DNA of 64,000 bases from Haemaphysalis longicornis (GCA_013339765.2 JABSTR010001151.1:36001-100000); one strand, 5' to 3'. Numbered from the stretch's first letter, positions 35,220 to 45,914 are shown. Notes: generated by a model not told the origin, from the sequence alone. A program made the numbers and translations.

Positions 35220-36120
35220 TGCGAAAAAAAATATTCTCATTATGTGTAAAAAGAGCTTTTCGTGCGCTCCGCGCTAAGTAAAACACTCCCGCGAGTCACA
35301 TGCTGCGCATTTTCATATACATCAGGCTCTAACCAGCCTATTCCGCTCAATAGTGTACAACTGTGCTTTCAGCTACACGTCAGTCTCGCGCTCTGCGGGT
35401 CTCTTTAGGGCATGCTTTCGTAAAAATGAACAAAACTGGCACAGAAAGTTTGTCGCAATTGTACCAATCTCCCGACTATCATCTGCCGTTGCTCACCGCC
35501 CGTCGCTGAGTCGACAGCTGAGCTGTGTATGCATATATACTTACATATGCCCGGCGTATACGTCTCGTTGACCTTGGAGTTCACTTGAGACGGGCGTGGC
35601 TGCCTGTATGCGACCTTTCGCAGGAATAAATTGCCCGCGCTCCATGAACGCCCGCTGCCCGTTGCGGCAGACTAACCGGGGGCACATCACCCCACGTCCT
35701 TGAATTGCCGTTTATGCTGCTTACAATCTCTGCTGGTGACGAAATATTCAGTAAGCTGTCTCTGCAGGGTTTCAGTAATAACACTTGAAGGAACCTTTTT
35801 TGGCGTTGCCATGCTACAGCTACTAGACTTTATTATAGTCTTTGGTGCTGCCCCCAAACCAGGCAGTATGTATTGTTGCGTCCTGTCAAACAGGGACACC
35901 GGGAAGTTGTCTTCACGGAGACGCAAGGGCAACGTATTTATTACGCGAGGTGCCTAACTTGCCAGGTGAAACAGACAGAGAGCCCCGGTTGGTGGTTAGC
36001 AATATGGCGACCCAAAACCAAGCACGCTAGCTAGCGAACTCCTTCGTCGTCCTCTGCTTTGCCTCATCACACGGCACGTACCGACGCGGGGGATTAGCAT
36101 GTCCGTTAGCATCTCCGTCC
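35220..36120. other. No recognised feature
   Basis: Only short frames without a recognisable family. Confidence 0.5.
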
Positions 36121-36126
36121 TGTGTA

Positions 36127-36516
36127 TTTCCAAACGATTCGCTGCACAGAGCACCCACGTGACATGTCTGTTCGCGCTATGGAGAACGGTAATTAAATGT
36201 CGTCACTGGCTGCGCCCCAAACCTAAAGCGGCCGAAAACTTAATCACTATTATTAACAAAAACAACACGTAGATTTGTGTTTAGAAAAAAAATTAAATTT
36301 AGAAAAAAACGTAAGCAACGAAAAAAAAAAAACGACAACCAAGGGCGAGACCTGTTCGGGTTCGAACCCAAGCTGTCAACGTCAGTACTCAGTGCTCTAC
36401 ATCGAGGCCACAGATCCCTAACGGTGGGCTCGTTTTAGCAGGCGGTCAAAAGAATAGCGCGCGCAGTGACATCACACATGTCACGTGGGTGCTCTGTGCA
36501 GCGAAGCGTTTGGAAA
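36127..36516. mobile_element. 390-bp element with 41-bp inverted ends and a tRNA-like core
   Basis: The arm at 36127-36167 begins tttccaaacgattcgctgca. It differs at one base in 41 from the reverse complement of about 36476-36516. Each arm contains a CACGTG hexamer. The interior holds A-rich sequence and a tRNA-like segment on the minus strand. No reading frame or clear target duplication is seen. Confidence 0.8.
36338..36418 (-). tRNA. tRNA-like pseudogene or SINE head
   Basis: On the minus strand a 7-base acceptor-like pair (gggatct with aggtctc, two wobble pairs) brackets a D-arm-like tggcctcgatgtagagca and a T-arm with ggttcgaaccc, an ideal box B. The anticodon arm does not fold convincingly, so a functional tRNA is unlikely. 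It sits inside an inverted-repeat element. Confidence 0.4.
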
Positions 36517-36519
36517 AAC

Positions 36520-37970
36520 GCGTCCGTCCTATTTGATAATGCTGTCATCCCACAGTTTGGCACGTGACACTATTCTTCCTGCCATCCTCCTCCGATCCGA
36601 ACACTCGTGGGGTCTCATTCTCTCTCGACAACCACACCCTACTCGCCATAGTTGAATTCGAATTTAAAGTGGTCTGAGACATGACACGTCAACCTAACTC
36701 ACTACGGCCTACTAATCACTTCCAGCCGTATGGCATCTGCGTATCGCCTAAGGTCAAAAATAAAAACCAGAAATTCAGTTCTCAAAAATACGACCTCATC
36801 CCACTTTCCCCCTCTCCTGTCTTCCCGACACGGACCAGAATCTCCATTTTGTGAGTTAAGGTCTTAAAACAACAAATAAGTCATCTTCTGCAATACTAAT
36901 ACAACTGAAGGCTGTTCTTCCACAGAAAAAGCCGCGTTACAAAACACGTGCAGTAGTCTGTGCTCCGCCGCAAGTATCTGGTGTGCTTCTTGCCTCTGAT
37001 ATGTGGACTAATCCACCGTAGCAAGGATGGTCGTTGTTCGAGGGTAAGTAAAATGAGCGTAAAATTGTTTAAAACAATGACATTCTTACTGTCATCATCT
37101 TCCAGATCTATTTTGCTGCTTAGTAATGTTACTTTGTTTACAGTGACTTCCCCTGACACCTTTCAAGCACAAAGGCGAGAATAAACAAATGGTTTAGTGA
37201 AAGCTTATCATGACGGAAGCGGGAGACATAAACATGCTATCCTTTTTATACGCACCCAATGTGAAATGTGTGGTCTCCTTTGTTTGAAGGTACATTTATT
37301 AAGATGCGATATTGGTCTTTTTATTATTCTAGGGAAATTTGCTTCGAATGCCAAGCTGGTATTGCCTGGTGCTACTTGCATGAGTTCTTGGTTTTCCGAA
37401 TTGAGCGCCACTTATGGGTAGTGCTGTGCCCCGTGTTCTTTTGCTTCTGTAAACATTAGTTTTCTTGCACTTGGGAAATAACGGATAACGCGTAAGTTGC
37501 ACGTGTGAAAACGCTCGCTCAGACAGTACGTCGTCCTCACAGCCACCCTATCCTTTTAAACTAAATTCGAAAATATTTATCAAACAGGGAAGATTAACGA
37601 TTAACGGCCCACTTCCCTGGCTCGCTGACGTCACCATCCCGTAAACAAACTTTCCGCTCGTGCATCAGGCCTCCCGCGGCCCCGTCACAATACCCCTTTT
37701 TGAGCGACGACGAAGGAAAGAAAAAAAAAATACTAAAAAAATCAAAGCCAACTTGGGCAACCGTGCAAGCTTGATGCCACAGCAGAGCTGTGTTAGTCTA
37801 AACAGAGTCCTTCAAAAGTACTGATGGACTTTGGTCTCACTAAGCTGAACTCGACGAGCACCAGATAAGTCACTGCGAACCGTTTACCCTGTGTATATAC
37901 TTGGCGCTCATCAGCAGAAGACAAATTAAACGTAAAGTAAAGTGTACAAGTGCCTTATTTGTACAGTGCC
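36520..37970. other. No recognised feature
   Basis: AT-rich sequence with small frames on both strands and no recognisable exon or repeat. Confidence 0.5.
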
Positions 37971-37974
37971 CTCT

Positions 37975-38163
37975 TCAGTCTTCGTATACTTCATCGTCCG
38001 CCGCCGCAAAGTCTTCGTCCAGCGCTCGCTGGACATTGAAGACCTGCACTACTTCTTCCTCTTCTTGTTCTTCAGGGCGATTGCATCCTCGTCTGGCAGC
38101 GTGGCGCACTCCGTGATAAGCCGCCTCTTCTTCGGGCGTTCGGATCTTCTTTGGTCGCCCCAT
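37975..38163 (-). CDS. Small GRPKK-start, Glu-rich ORF of probable repeat origin
   Basis: A 62-codon ATG frame begins MGRPKKIRTPEEEAAY. It continues through an arginine-rich stretch and an acidic middle (EEQEEEEVVQV) to an acidic C-terminus and TGA. The GRPKK...RTPEEEAA opening resembles a short basic/acidic protein that I recall as recurring across tick genomes, possibly tied to a transposon. I cannot confirm this without a search. The GRP-type start could bind AT-rich DNA like an AT-hook, which is inference. The frame is open upstream to 38256, but the first ATG-supported conserved start is used here. Confidence 0.4.
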   Translation of the reverse strand: MGRPKKIRTPEEEAAYHGVRHAARRGCNRPEEQEEEEVVQVFNVQRALDEDFAAADDEVYED

Positions 38164-38355
38164 CCCCCTTGTGCGCGGCACAGAGTCGGAGATGGTTCTA
38201 CCACCACTGCCGCGGTGTATCCGAGTTTTATGAGCGCAGGTGGTTGCCACTAGCAACGCGGAGTGAGTGAAGTCAGAGCAGACGACAGTCGTTTCGTAGA
38301 CGACGCTGTTTGCTCTAATCGCTTGTGATTACTGCTCTTTTCTTCATTCAAATGC

Positions 38356-39186
38356 TTAAAGGGACCCTGCAACACTTTCGATACGCGCTTTTACTCTTTC
38401 CTTCCCGTCTGGAACCACTGCGAAAGCTATAGTTATCGCCAGCACGGAGCGGCACGGCGTGATTTGCTCGTCGCCACAGATACGCCTTCCGTTTCTGCTT
38501 TATTTTTGTTGCTTTATTTTAAAGTTGCTATCGAAAAACGTTCATTGCTACAATTGAAGGAAGGCCGGCCAACAGTTCACGTAATTCGGGCGTCGAACGT
38601 CAAGACCGAGAAAGAGAGAAAAATCTTTTGCGCGAGTTTCCAAGTTCAGTTATCTGATGGCATGGGCAGTATTTTAAGTGCAATGCACTCTTAAAGCGAC
38701 CCTGAAACCTGCGTCCACCGGCGATGTCCGCGACGTGGAGAACGATGAATCATACCCGTGGGGAATTGGACGTCTCCTTGGCAACGGGGGAGAACATGGC
38801 ACATACCCCGCGGGGGATTGGAATCGGGCGTGAGAAGGCTAATGCACCCGCTTAAAGGAGTACTGACACGAAATTTCAAAGCTGAGATCCGCTCTCCGCT
38901 CTACTACGACAACACAAATAGGTGTCTGTGTGAATAAATGCATCTTTCTTTCTTTGTAGTTGTGTGTGTGTGTGTGATCTCTCTTTCGCGAAACATTACC
39001 GAACCGCGCAAATTCAACTCGTGCATTCGCACTTTCACATTCTTCCCCTCGGGGAATGCGGGAATTTTTTGGCTGAGGTACTTTGCGACCCCCTTAATCT
39101 AAGTACTGGGTGTGTTGGTTAACTACCTTCTTCAAGCATTTAATGTTCCCGAAAAAGTTGGCAAAAGTGTTTCAGGGCCCCTTTAA
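38356..39186. mobile_element. TTAA-flanked element, family B, long copy with nested insertion
   Basis: The ends are TTAA plus agggaccctgcaacactttc at 38356 and the inverse cagggcccc plus TTAA at 39183-39186. The outer left 310 bases and outer right 125 bases match 10434-10868 (reverse orientation). The middle (about 38675-39060) is absent from that copy and itself begins ttaaagcgaccctgaaac (38693). A second terminus-like ttaaaggagtactgacacg lies at 38855. Related elements have evidently inserted into one another. There is no transposase frame. A TGTG microsatellite lies near 38958-38975. Confidence 0.85.
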
Positions 39187-39189
39187 GTT

Positions 39190-40670
39190 TCTAATTTATC
39201 GTTCTGCGTAGCGGGCGCGTTTGCCCTCAATTTGCCAGATTCTTGGCCAATCCCCCGTGGGTACCGGCCGCCGGGCACTCTCACGAAACGCACGCTCACG
39301 TAGGTTCGACATTTTCTTGTTTTTTTTATTTGTTGAAGGCGAAACCAAGAGCTTAAACAGTTCTGTTGTTAAAATACGGGATGACTCGTGTGCGGGAGGG
39401 GAGGAAAGAGCAACCAAAAATGGCCGTTCCGGCGGAGAAGCCGCGATGGAGGACGCCCCAACAAGTAAACCGAAAAGCTGGCCAGACGTTGTGACACAGC
39501 ACTTCTGATGTTTCTCTTATGCACTTATGTACCTCTTACTTGGCATGACTGATTCACGGTTTTTAATGATGGCGGTACTTCTGATGTGCATCTTACTCCT
39601 TGTTTCTGATGTTCTGATGTACTCCTAAACAAAAAAAAAGACCATGTAGTTGATATTTGGGCTCGAGCGCCTTAAACAACTACGTGGGGCCTAAATTATC
39701 ACCCACAACAGAGTTCGTACCAAGGCAGCTATGTAAAGGTGGCAAACGCGAACCTGAGATTTTATTTTGTTGCGTGTGGACCTCTGCGCCTACAGAGGGC
39801 CCACAGAACTTGTTTAATTTGATTTCGTTAACTCAAGGTGATTTCATTCACGAATAGCTAAATAGGGAAGGACAGCGTCATACGAACATATCGGTATTCT
39901 AGCGCTTATTGAACAAGGCTATCGCAGTGGGTCTCGACGGCTAAGTTACAATGCTTGCGTCTCACGGCCACAGAGTCAAAAAAGGAGCCAACATTAGCAC
40001 GGGAGACAGCGCACCGACTCGCTAGTATGCGATACTTATCGAAAGCGGAAAAACGTTCTCGCTAAAAGCTGCATTCATCCGAGGGCACGGACAGTCGTTC
40101 AGAATTAATAGGCCGAAGATGTTATCGCAGACGAGAGCACAGTAGCACACATGGCGTTTGACCCTGTCTCTAAGACAGGAATTAAAAAACAAAGCTTGCA
40201 GAGAGGGGCACCGGGAAGTAGTAGCAGTGCACGTTTTACCGTGCACTGCTATCACCGTCATTCGCATTTACCGTCCTTCGTACGGTAAATACGCAATGCT
40301 GTAATTATGGTGCACGTGGCATTAACCTTAGGGGCAACAATTTTATGCGCTGAGCTACATCACTAATCGATGAAGGTTTGAAGCGTCCGCCGTTACCTTC
40401 ACGTTTCTTTTATTGATATAAAGGTTATTTAACAGGACACCCTTATTTGCTCGGTTACCGTTTACACCTGCTTAGTTCCGCCAATTGTGAGCAATTATCG
40501 CTCATTACGCAAGACTAGCAGGATATTTGTTCGGTTGGAATCTCCTTCTTGGTAACGCATTTGAGGCAGCGACACTGGAGTACCGATTAACCTTTTGTGT
40601 TATCTGTACTTGCTTTGCACAATACTTTAGCGCTTTCCACACAATGAGGCAGAACTGGCGTCCTGTTTTC
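39190..40670. other. No recognised feature
   Basis: Small frames without family motifs. No repeat pair was recognised. Confidence 0.5.
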
Positions 40671-40677
40671 AGTGTGT

Positions 40678-41178
40678 ATTTTAAAGACGGCAGTCTTTTT
40701 TGGGCTACTTGAACGGGAAAATTTTGGTCTGTCTGTTTGTATATTTTGTCACTCTATTCAGCCACCCGGCCGAAGTGAAACAGAAACTGCGCAATAGTTT
40801 TATATACTCAGAGCCAAATCTAAACGTCTAAGTACCGTGTAAATGTTCATACTTGTCAACATTGTTGAATAAGAACAAGATATTACGCAAATATGACATA
40901 AAATTAATACAAAGGGATATTTACAGTGTTCCTTTATAAAAAAATTCATAGATGCTTGATTTTTTCGAAATGAAAAAGCTACATCTACTGCAGAAAACCA
41001 AAAAATCACTCCGTTGCCAGCTGTCGCCCGCGCCACTATAGCTTCTGGTGGCATCTTAAGAAATCAAGCGGCAACAGTTACGAAAGCTTCCACTAGATAG
41101 TTTCCACGTTCTGCTTGGAACGCACGTGGACTGACTAGGGCAATGTTGTTTCCATAAACGCTGAAGTAGGGCGCCTCT
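40678..41178 (+). repeat. Dispersed repeat family J, 5' portion, upstream of the galactosyltransferase
   Basis: It matches 1270-1780 block by block: ttttggtctgtctg, attcagccacccggc, catacttgtcaacattgttg, gtcgcccgcgccactatagc and gaagtagggcgcctc. It ends about 85 bases before the start codon at 41263, so promoter or leader sequence of the gene may be repeat-derived. Confidence 0.85.
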
Positions 41179-41196
41179 CCTCCTGCCCTCCTAATC

Positions 41197-41266
41197 TTTT
41201 TGACTTTGAGTGGGTATGGACCATGCCTTTCCTGCCGCACCACATCTGACGTCACCATCACCATGA
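41197..41266 (+). promoter_or_regulatory. Leader with uORF overlapping the start codon; possible splice acceptor
   Basis: A pyrimidine-rich ctaatctttttgactttgag ends in AG at 41210 and could be the acceptor of an upstream leader intron. An ATG at 41216 opens a 16-codon frame. Its TGA (41264-41266) overlaps the main ATG (41263-41265) as ATGA. A second ATG at 41223 ends at 41249. A TGACGTCA palindrome occupies 41247-41254. If transcribed, these upstream frames could lower translation of the enzyme. The transcription start is unknown. Confidence 0.4.
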
Positions 41267-41639
41267 TCATCAGCAGCATGAACTGGGTGGCCCGTGTGGG
41301 TGCCGCCTGCATTTTCTGCCTGCTGGTGGGCACAGCCATTCTACATCAGCTGCTGGCCCGCATGCTTCCGGACTGGGAATGGCAGCTGCGCCAGCGGGAC
41401 GTCCACTTGTTGGTGCAGGCTGGCAACCGTTCCTTCCCCTTGCTTCCCCGGCAGCCGTGCCCGCGGTACGTGGCCATAGTGGTGCTGTCAGCGGTGGGAC
41501 ACTTCGTCGAGCGCCGAGCCATCCGCTCCACTTGGGCGGGAGACGCCGCGAGGCCCACCGCCCGAGTCTTCTTCATCTTGGGTACAACTGCCAACGACTC
41601 CCTTCAGCGACGAGTGGACGAAGAGAGCATCGCACACAG
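41263..41639 (+). CDS. B3galt-like: Beta-1,3-galactosyltransferase (GT31), coding exon 1
   Basis: This exon encodes residues 1-125 and two bases of codon 126. The enzyme would transfer galactose (or a related sugar) from a UDP donor in beta-1,3 linkage onto glycoconjugates in the Golgi. Residues 1-7 form a short cytosolic tail, about 8-28 a single hydrophobic signal anchor, then a luminal stem. The GT31 hallmark ERRAIRSTW (83-91) and FFILG (103-107) are present. N55 and N111 are N-glycosylation sequons. The ATG at 41263 has a favourable acc context and is the first in frame; the open frame upstream contains no ATG. The exon ends at cacag|gtaggc, a good donor, and the genomic frame stops immediately after it. 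Confidence 0.93.
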
Positions 41640-41699
41640 GTAGGCACAGCTTGTAAAAGTGCAGCGAAAGAAGACAGCATCCACTGAAAGTCGTCGCAA

Positions 41700-42220
41700 T
41701 TAGGTCTTAGAATTCGTCATGACAGGCACCACCGTTTGATACGCGAGAGAAAGACACTTGTGGGAACGTGGGGTAAGCAAGCAAACGCAGATGCCAGGCG
41801 CTCTGGTTGCGCCGCAGGAGCCCAGTCAGGGACATGGAGGAGGTCTGCGTCGAGAGACTAAAGCAGGCCAAAAAATCGGACATGTAGCATTGCCAGAGGC
41901 TGTTTATCGGTTATCTCATGTAAGAGCCAGGACGGTCTAGCGGTGGAAAAGGCTGGCTTAGTATTTGGAGGTTTGCCCATGTGCAAGACTGGAGCTGCAA
42001 AAAAGGCTGTGTCTAGATTGCCGTCTGACGGTACTATAAGTACTCCACTATAATGACGTCCACTGGCATTTCATACAAATACTGCCGCGTCTGCCACTAC
42101 ATAGCTCTAGATAACGTAATGCAAGGTGATCTAATCTAAACTAACATAAAATGACCTAAAGAAGAGAAAACAATCATTGAAAACACCAAAAACTAACCCA
42201 CGACATAAAAAAAAGAGGCA
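41700..42220. other. Intronic stretch without recognised element
   Basis: Mostly unremarkable sequence; A-rich from about 42150 to 42215, just before the tRNA-like segment. Confidence 0.45.
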
Positions 42221-42225
42221 AGAGC

Positions 42226-42300
42226 TGGTCTCGAACCACTGCCCTTGGCATCAAGAAGCTAAGACGGAACACCTACAGCAGACCGACAGACGCTTAGGGT
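42226..42300 (-). tRNA. tRNA-like remnant next to an A-rich tract
   Basis: On the minus strand cagtggttcgagaccagctc provides a box B-like T-arm, preceded by a box A-like part (ctgtaggtgttccg). It is flanked on its 3' side by A/T-rich sequence, like the tRNA-like segment at 36338-36418. No complete cloverleaf is convincing. A decayed SINE head is most likely. Confidence 0.3.
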
Positions 42301-42329
42301 GGTGCTAGCCTAGTCCTAAATATCCGAAT

Positions 42330-42405
42330 GTCGTCGGACGGCACTCTGGCCATGCATGCAGCGCTGAGCTGGAGTGCCGTCGGACGGCACTCGAGCTACT
42401 GCGTG
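42330..42405. repeat. Short inverted repeat (GTCGGACGGCACT)
   Basis: gtcggacggcactctggc (about 42333) and gctggagtgccgtcggac (about 42380) are near reverse complements, and each arm is itself partly palindromic. A related gccgtctgacggta occurs near 42023. Confidence 0.6.
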
Positions 42406-42796
42406 CAAAAAAAGAGAAAGGTGTCCGACCATACAGTCACCATTTCATGCCCACCTGACCTAACCTAACCTTGGTAACATGTTGAAAACTGTGAGAGGCG
42501 AAAAGAAAAGCAGGAAGATGTCAACGCCAGGACAGGCGCTTGGCTTGAAATAGCTGCAATAAAATAATCGTCCTAAGCAGTGGTGATGCGGGCGAAAGGG
42601 CACTTACGGTCGTAGAAGGCTGGGGTAAAGAGGCTATGAAATGAGCATGCGTGTAGATAAAATAGAAGCTAGAAAGCTGAACTAATTATCAAGTGGAATA
42701 ATATATGACCTCTTAATGCAGTTTACCCCAATATAATCGGTTCAAAGAACTTGGGGAAGTTTTCAGGCCGTAGTGCTGTGGTACTGCATAGAGATA

Positions 42797-44465
42797 CAGT
42801 AATCCCTCGCTATAACGAAATCGCTTTACTCGAAATATCGCTTTATTCGAAATTTTTTTCTGGTCCCATGCCAAACGATGCATTTTAGTCCGCATTATAC
42901 TCGAAGAGCACCAGGAGCTTGACCCGTTTAGAGCGAAGCGGTGAGCGGCGGCCCAGAGGCGAGTCGGGCTGTCAACGTGGCGGGTCAACGCAAGCTGATG
43001 TTTCCCCTGTGATTTTCTCGAGATGGTCGTGCTCGATTTGCGCCATCCTACTTCAGACAAACGGTTCAACTGCGTGGCAGGGGGATTGAATTTTAGATGC
43101 GACGCATCTCTTTGACTCGCCTTGTCCCTCCATCCATCCGCAATCCGCACGCCTCTCCCCCATTCCTCCTCGCCACGCAGCTGCGCAGTAACGCCGCTCT
43201 CACCACAGCGCCATCTTGCGTTAGCGCTCGCGCTCCCCTCGCCATGCCAGATGGGCGTCAGCGCGCGTTAGCACGCGGTTAACACATGCGCATGCGCTGC
43301 TCTCTCTCATTCCCCTCACCGTTAAACGCGGTACATATAAGCGCGATAACTGCGCCGCTCCGATAAGTCGCTCCACCGCCGCTGCTCCGATGACACCCGA
43401 TGACCACCGATGATTTGAATGGAGACTAACAGTCTGCTACCGCGATGGTCGGCGCAACCGAACAGACCGCCCAGATGCGTCGCATCACCCCATGGTTTCC
43501 CCCCGCGGAAAGATGTGGTCAATTTTGTCCCTTGACATTCGTCAATGGCGTGGACGCGACCGGGCGCGAACATCGACACTCGAACCGTAGCATTAGCAGG
43601 GCCGTCGACAAGGGTACGCCGAAAAACTCTTGTTTTGCAAACTTCACGGCTGCACGCCTCAGGAAAAAATTGCCCAGTGATCATGCAAAGTTCCTATTGC
43701 AAAACAGGCCACTTTTCATGCTTGCTTTGTATGCCCACAATGAACAATTAATCGTTGTTTTAGCTCAACAAATACAACCCCAGACTCGAGCCATGGCATT
43801 TTCAGTGCTTTCCAACCCGAAACACTCAAAGCGCATGTGACTCCCGCACTACGCGCTATAAAAGTGGTCACTGCCTTCCCCGCTTCATTCACTCTGACAG
43901 CGCCGCCTGTATAAACATTGCCTGACGCGTCGCCCGCTTTCCAATGGGAGCGGTAGGGACTCTTAGTTCAGGCACTCATCCGGTATGTGGAGCGCGCCGG
44001 CGGACGGCCCGCCTTACGCCACTGCTCGTGAGTCGCAAACACTGCACCCACTTCTACAGCTTGTGTCTGTCAGCTTGCCTCGAAGGCCTCGGAGCGCCGC
44101 CTGGGCAACACTAGATAAACTGTCAACTATTTTGCATAGTTTGCGAGAAGCGGCACTGGCTGGCGGCCTAAAAGCACGTAGGAAGGCTACGGAGCGGGAA
44201 AGGGTAAGAGAGAGCAACAGGAGAATGGCTGTTTGGCCATTTTTCGCTCACGCGTTAGCCAAGGATTATACAGGGGGCGTTGGCTCTGAATACATTTTAT
44301 TCGCTCTGAATACACTGAATACATTGTGTTTTCGTTCCTCGCAGTTGTGGCGCAATAAAGGTCAACTGCTTAAGCTTTTCTCGAGTGGTCGCTTATATCG
44401 AAAATGCCGCTTATAACAAAATCTTTAACCCATCCCGCTTACTTCGTTATAACGGGGGATTACTG
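42797..44465. mobile_element. Pogo/Tigger-like non-autonomous element, 1.67 kb
   Basis: It starts cagtaatccctcgctataac and ends with the inverse of cagtaatcccccgttataac, flanked by TA on both sides. A CAGT start, TA duplication and xTATAACGAA motif suit the pogo/Tigger branch of Tc1-mariner. Inner sub-terminal repeats (tactcgaaatatcgc; cttatatcgaaaatgccgc) occur near each end. The interior is GC-rich near 42950-43500 and 43850-44230 and has open frames (43445-43840, 43985-44416) but no recognisable CENP-B or DDE residues, so it cannot encode its own transposase. It lies within the galactosyltransferase intron. Confidence 0.85.
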
Positions 44466-44712
44466 TATCTTATGCAATGAACAAATACTACCGATTACTT
44501 TTTTCAGTGCGTCGTTAAATTCGCACAGGTGGAAATTTCCCGGTGAACTGTTGATAGTCTAAACTGCGTTAGCCTAGGCCAGACATTTTACAGGCAGAAT
44601 GCATGAGTTAAAGATGTTTGTTTCACAAGGGCTGCACTAGGTGCGAGCCGCCTTTGGACTACCGCTCATACGTTCAGTCTGTTGAACTTGTTGAACTTCC
44701 TCAATTAAGGTT

Positions 44713-44855
44713 CGTGCACACTAGCATCGAACTTGCCGTGCCGCCCTGCCGACGGTCGCTAGCGGCGTCGCGTCGCAGCCTTCACCCGCAGCGCGGGCGA
44801 CGCCGCTGGCGGCCGACGGTAGGGCGGTATGGCAAGTTCGACGCTAGTGTGCACG
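44713..44855. mobile_element. 143-bp fold-back MITE in the intron
   Basis: cgtgcacactagcatcgaac at 44713 is mirrored by its reverse complement (one mismatch) ending at 44855. Pairing continues through the ttgccgtgccgccctgccg and gccgctgg blocks for about 58 bases per arm with a few mismatches, around a GC-rich loop. It is non-coding. Such a hairpin in an intron could affect splicing or replication, which is inference. Confidence 0.88.
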
Positions 44856-44869
44856 TAGTTTTATACCAA

Positions 44870-45905
44870 CAGTAACGCTCGTGAAGCGCCAGTATTGCCA
44901 AATACTATCATATGTTGAGGGTGAAGTAATCGTCACGGGAGTTACCCTAACACGCATGTATTGATATCATGACCCCCAGGAAAAAGTGAGAATCACGTCC
45001 CGATGCACAAACGCCTACACTCTTTCCTTCTTGCGCACAGAATAATAAAAAAAGAACAGCATTTCTTGGAGGACAAACTCTTCACGAAGATTCTGGCCTG
45101 TCCGCAGTATTGATGGCCAAATGACTGCAGTAAAACCGCAGTCTTCTTAGTGCCGCACACGCGGCGTGCCACCAAATTGCATGGCGAACAGAAAAGCGGA
45201 AATAAAACAGGAACTGCTCAGAACCACTTTAATATAACGTCATATGAATGGGAAGGAAATATCCTCCTCCTTGTAAGCACAGGGTTTTATTATTACGAGC
45301 CGGAAAGTGATCTGTAACGCCATAGACATGATTAGGGTGAGACTAGTTTTGCAGGGAAGGAAAAGCAGACGATCGGATAACGTAGACGGAGTTCAACATA
45401 TGATATAAAAAAAGACAAATAGCCTTAATCGTGTTACTGCAGCAGTTCATCGAGGAGAATGGCTAAAACCTGAGTTTGGGTTATTTGGTTGCTTGATATA
45501 GCGGGACATGTGTACTGTGTTTTCATTTTTCTTTCGTTCCCTTCTCTGCACTGTTTTTTCCGAGAAGGGTGGCAGCCGGATATTACAATTATTTGTAAAT
45601 TTTTTCGGACACCATGCTTGGACCCTATTGCACTCCGGGCCCTCCTCGAGCATCATTCTCTACGCCAAGCACGATTGTCCGGCAGCATGGACAACGCAGT
45701 TTCACAAGCTTCTAAAAAAAAAAACATTTTCACCAGAAAAAAATTGGCTCCAATCTACGCTGTGAATGTGGTTGGACAGCAAGGCTTTAAACGACACCCA
45801 CAACAATTTCCCCATGCGGCATCACTTAAATTCACACACGTGGCTCTACAAGGAGTGAAACTAAAGATTGTTACCTAGAATTCGCGGGGGCGGCGTCCCG
45901 AATGC
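44870..45905. other. Intronic stretch without recognised element
   Basis: Open frames at 45489-45878 show no family motif. No repeat match was recognised. Confidence 0.45.
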
Positions 45906-45914
45906 AGCAGCGTC

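Noticed and set aside
36338..36418. Functional tRNA gene
   Set aside because: The acceptor and T arms pair, but the anticodon arm does not form and the segment sits inside an inverted-repeat element.
41346..41687. Frames on both strands overlapping galactosyltransferase exon 1
   Set aside because: They are GC-rich shadows of the real coding exon in other frames.
43445..44416. Frames of 131 and 143 codons in the pogo-like element as a transposase
   Set aside because: No CENP-B-like helix-turn-helix or DDE residues could be seen.
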